DNA from: Limnoglobus sp.
Lineage (GTDB): Bacteria > Planctomycetota > Planctomycetia > Gemmatales > Gemmataceae
DNA: 7,049 bases
Assembly: GCA_025353985.1 (NCBI GenBank)
Contig: JANXNT010000460.1
Span: 1 to 7,049 of the forward strand
Reading direction: 5' to 3'
Positions 5,494-7,049 of the stretch are shown here, in pieces. Under the pieces are notes generated by a model that was not told the origin of the DNA, did not search any database, and worked only from the letters and a program-made list of their open reading frames with translations. The first letter of the stretch is position 1, and every line of letters begins with the position of its first letter. The translations under genes were made by a program, and so were the position numbers.

Positions 5494-5620
5494 CTTGTGG
5501 GTTCCTTGGATGAACCACTCAGTTTCAGGCGGGCTGGCCGGAAAATCGTGCCAGCCTGCTGCGCAAGCAAGGGTGCGCTTCCCACAATCGAGACACTGCG
5601 TGAAGTTTCTTGTGGGTTCC
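5494..5620 (+). repeat. 12-base direct repeat CTTGTGGGTTCC
   Basis: CTTGTGGGTTCC occurs at 5494-5505 and again at 5609-5620. The second copy overlaps the right arm of the large inverted repeat, whose left arm carries the complementary CCCACAA. The pair suggests that the non-coding gap was built from more than one copy of the same dispersed unit. Confidence 0.55.
5531..5573 (+). repeat. Dispersed repeat, copy B
   Basis: Begins GGGCTGGCCGGAAAATCG, then TGCCAGCC and GCGCAAGCAAGGG. It is in the same orientation as copy A, about 157 bases later, and forms most of the left arm of the inverted repeat at 5546-5647. On the opposite strand the sequence type reads 'PARSASKG', a phrase seen in many spurious planctomycete open frames. 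Confidence 0.65.
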
Positions 5621-5647
5621 CCTTGCTTGCGCTGCGGGCTGGCACGA
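5546..5647. repeat. Long imperfect inverted repeat (MITE- or REP-like) past the DUF1501 stop
   Basis: The left arm (5546-5587) and the right arm (5610-5647) are complementary along their length: TCGTGCCAGCC, GCGCAAGCAAGGG and CCCACAA in the left arm each have a match in the right arm. By eye about 33-35 of 38 positions pair, with one four-base length difference, around a 22-base loop. The right arm ends six bases beyond the DUF1501 stop. On the minus strand the hairpin is followed by ATTTTCC, so it may double as that gene's terminator. No open frame or transposase is associated. Confidence 0.8.
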
Positions 5648-5653
5648 GATGAC

Positions 5654-7049
5654 TCAGATAATCTGCTTGATCGGCTCGGCACCTTCGACGCCGACGAGCT
5701 TTTGATCGAGGCCGCCGTAGAAGTACGACAGGTGGTTCGGGTCGAGGCCCATCTGGTGCAGCACCGTGGCGTGGAGGTTCTTGACGTGGTAGCGGTCTTC
5801 GACGGCGTTGTTGCCGAAGTCGTCGGTCTTGCCGACCGTTACACCGCCTTTAATGCCGCCGCCCGCCATCCACATCGTGAAGCCGTACGCGTTGTGGTCG
5901 CGGCCAGTGCCCACCGCGTATTCCGCCGTCGGTTGACGACCGAACTCGCCGCCCCAGATCACGATCGTCGAATCGAGTAACCCCGTCCGCTTCAGGTCTT
6001 TCAGCAATCCCGCGATCGGTTTGTCGGTGTTGCCGCAATGCTTGTTGTGGTTCTTCGCGATGTCCGAGTGCGCGTCCCAGTTGTCGTCGTTGTGTGCCCC
6101 ACCACTGTAAACTTGCACGAAGCGTACGCCGCGTTCCACGAGCCGACGCGACAGCAGAAGTTTCTTGCCGAAGTCATCGGTATTGCTGCCGTCGATGCCG
6201 TAAAGTTCCTTGGTTTCCTTGGTTTCCTTGGTGAAATCGACCGCCTCCGGGGCGTGTTGCTGCATCTTGTATGCGAGTTCGTAACTGGCGATGCGTGCGG
6301 ATAGCTCGCTGTTATCGACCCGCGTTAGCATGTGTTCCTGGTTCTTTTCTTTCAGCCGATCCAGCAAGTCGCGCTGTTGTGCGCGACTCGTCCCGGCTGG
6401 GGGTTGCAGGTCGAAAATCGGCGTACCGCTCGCCCGCAATGTCACCCCTTGATACGCGGCTGGCATATAGCCGCTCGACCAATTCTTCGGCCCACTGATC
6501 GGCCCGCCGGTGTTATCGAGCATCACCACGAAACCAGGTAGGTTCTCGTTCTCCGAGCCGAGTCCGTACGTCACCCACGACCCGATACACGGGTTACCCG
6601 ATAGCAATCGCCCGGAGTTCATCATCAGCAATGCGGAGCCGTGAATCGGGGACTCCGCGTACATACTTTGCACGAACGCAATGTCGTCGACACATGTCGC
6701 CACGTGCGGGAACAGGTCGCTCACCCACTTGCCGGACTTACCGTATTGCTTGAACTTCCAGCGCGGCTCGACGATCCGGCCTTCGTTCCGTTTGCCACCA
6801 CGGCCGAACGTCTTGATCGGCACCATCTTGTTGTCTTTGCCCACCAAATACGGCTTGTAATCGAACGTATCGATGTGGCTCGGGCCGCCGTAGCAGAACA
6901 CGAAGATCACCGATTTCGCCTTCGCAGGGAACATCGGCTTCTTCACGGCCATCGGGTTCAGCAAGCTGGAACTCGGCTTCGTGGACTCGGCCGCCCCCAG
7001 CGCGCCATCGGCCGCGAGCATCCCCGCAAGTGCCATCCCCGGGAACTTC
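5654..7049 (-). CDS. DUF1501 domain protein (alkaline-phosphatase-like superfamily), N-terminus cut by the window
   Basis: At least 464 residues; the frame continues past the right edge. The first visible residues 'KFPGMALAGMLAADG' look like the end of the Tat signal region usual for this family, so the Met at 7036 is not the real start. Counting from that Met, typical DUF1501 blocks are 'FCYGGPSHIDTFD' (47-59), 'SPIHGSALLMMNSGR' (129-143), 'GSWVTYGLG' (152-160), 'NWDAHSDI' (319-326), 'WGGEFGRQP' (361-369) and 'GRDHN' (378-382). The Asp and His residues in these blocks are where a sulfatase or phosphatase-like metal site would be. The C-terminus is complete. DUF1501 genes are very numerous in planctomycetes and often follow DUF1549/DUF1553 cytochrome-like genes, which would lie to the right here. 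Substrate and reaction are unknown. A triple TKE repeat sits at 269-277. Confidence 0.93.
   Translation of the reverse strand, partial: KFPGMALAGMLAADGALGAAESTKPSSSLLNPMAVKKPMFPAKAKSVIFVFCYGGPSHIDTFDYKPYLVGKDNKMVPIKTFGRGGKRNEGRIVEPRWKFKQYGKSGKWVSDLFPHVATCVDDIAFVQSMYAESPIHGSALLMMNSGRLLSGNPCIGSWVTYGLGSENENLPGFVVMLDNTGGPISGPKNWSSGYMPAAYQGVTLRASGTPIFDLQPPAGTSRAQQRDLLDRLKEKNQEHMLTRVDNSELSARIASYELAYKMQQHAPEAVDFTKETKETKELYGIDGSNTDDFGKKLLLSRRLVERGVRFVQVYSGGAHNDDNWDAHSDIAKNHNKHCGNTDKPIAGLLKDLKRTGLLDSTIVIWGGEFGRQPTAEYAVGTGRDHNAYGFTMWMAGGGIKGGVTVGKTDDFGNNAVEDRYHVKNLHATVLHQMGLDPNHLSYFYGGLDQKLVGVEGAEPIKQII
6206..6232 (-). repeat. Three exact copies of a 9-base unit inside the DUF1501 gene
   Basis: TTCCTTGGT is repeated three times without change on the plus strand (6206-6214, 6215-6223, 6224-6232). 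On the coding strand it reads ACC-AAG-GAA three times, giving TKE-TKE-TKE in frame. It lies in a linker just before 'LYGIDG', so length changes would be tolerated; exact identity of the copies suggests recent slippage. Confidence 0.85.

Noticed and set aside
5062..5682. Minus-strand frames of 206 and 63 codons (with 'PARSASKG' or 'RKQGEPTRN' type sequence)
   Set aside because: They translate the dispersed repeat and the antisense of the second PEP-CTERM gene. The peptide phrase is a by-product of the repeat.

Overview
This 7,049-base window looks like chromosomal DNA from a planctomycete, most likely of the Gemmata/Gemmataceae type. The basis is the combination of a DUF1501 protein, two PEP-CTERM (exosortase-sorted) proteins, an ECF sigma factor next to a membrane anti-sigma-like protein, G+C-rich coding sequence, and a dispersed repeat that reads as 'PARSASKG' when translated. 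No ribosomal RNA, tRNA, CRISPR array, phage gene or transposase was seen.

Layout. Positions 1-3774 hold four minus-strand genes, transcribed in the order RluA-type pseudouridine synthase (3774-3070), Tat-exported Fe/Mn superoxide dismutase (3008-2301), ECF sigma factor (2170-1532), and a zinc-finger anti-sigma-like membrane protein with an alpha-2-macroglobulin-type exported region (1518 to beyond the left edge). A strong intrinsic terminator (2286-2253) separates the superoxide dismutase from the sigma factor, so sigma and anti-sigma form their own two-gene unit with a 13-base gap. The large 1-1518 frame has no stop inside the window and was read directly by translating the minus strand; its 506 codons are uninterrupted.

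Positions 3775-4038 are a divergent control region with several perfect dyads, a good sigma70-like promoter pointing right, and a hairpin-rich leader. This leads into two tandem plus-strand paralogues (4039-4668 and 4736-5332). Both are secreted proteins of about 200 residues with identical architecture and a C-terminal PEP-CTERM signal. Positions 5333-5653 are non-coding and hold copies of a dispersed palindromic repeat. The right end (5654 to beyond the edge, minus strand) is a DUF1501 protein whose N-terminus is cut off.

How the genes relate. Sigma and anti-sigma are presumably a cell-surface sensing switch; the anti-sigma carries an MG2-type macroglobulin domain where a sensor domain would sit. 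The superoxide dismutase and the PEP-CTERM proteins are all exported, but no regulatory link among them is shown by the sequence. The most interesting observations are the zinc-finger/macroglobulin fusion, the tandem PEP-CTERM pair with its structured leader, and the long imperfect inverted repeat just past the DUF1501 stop.
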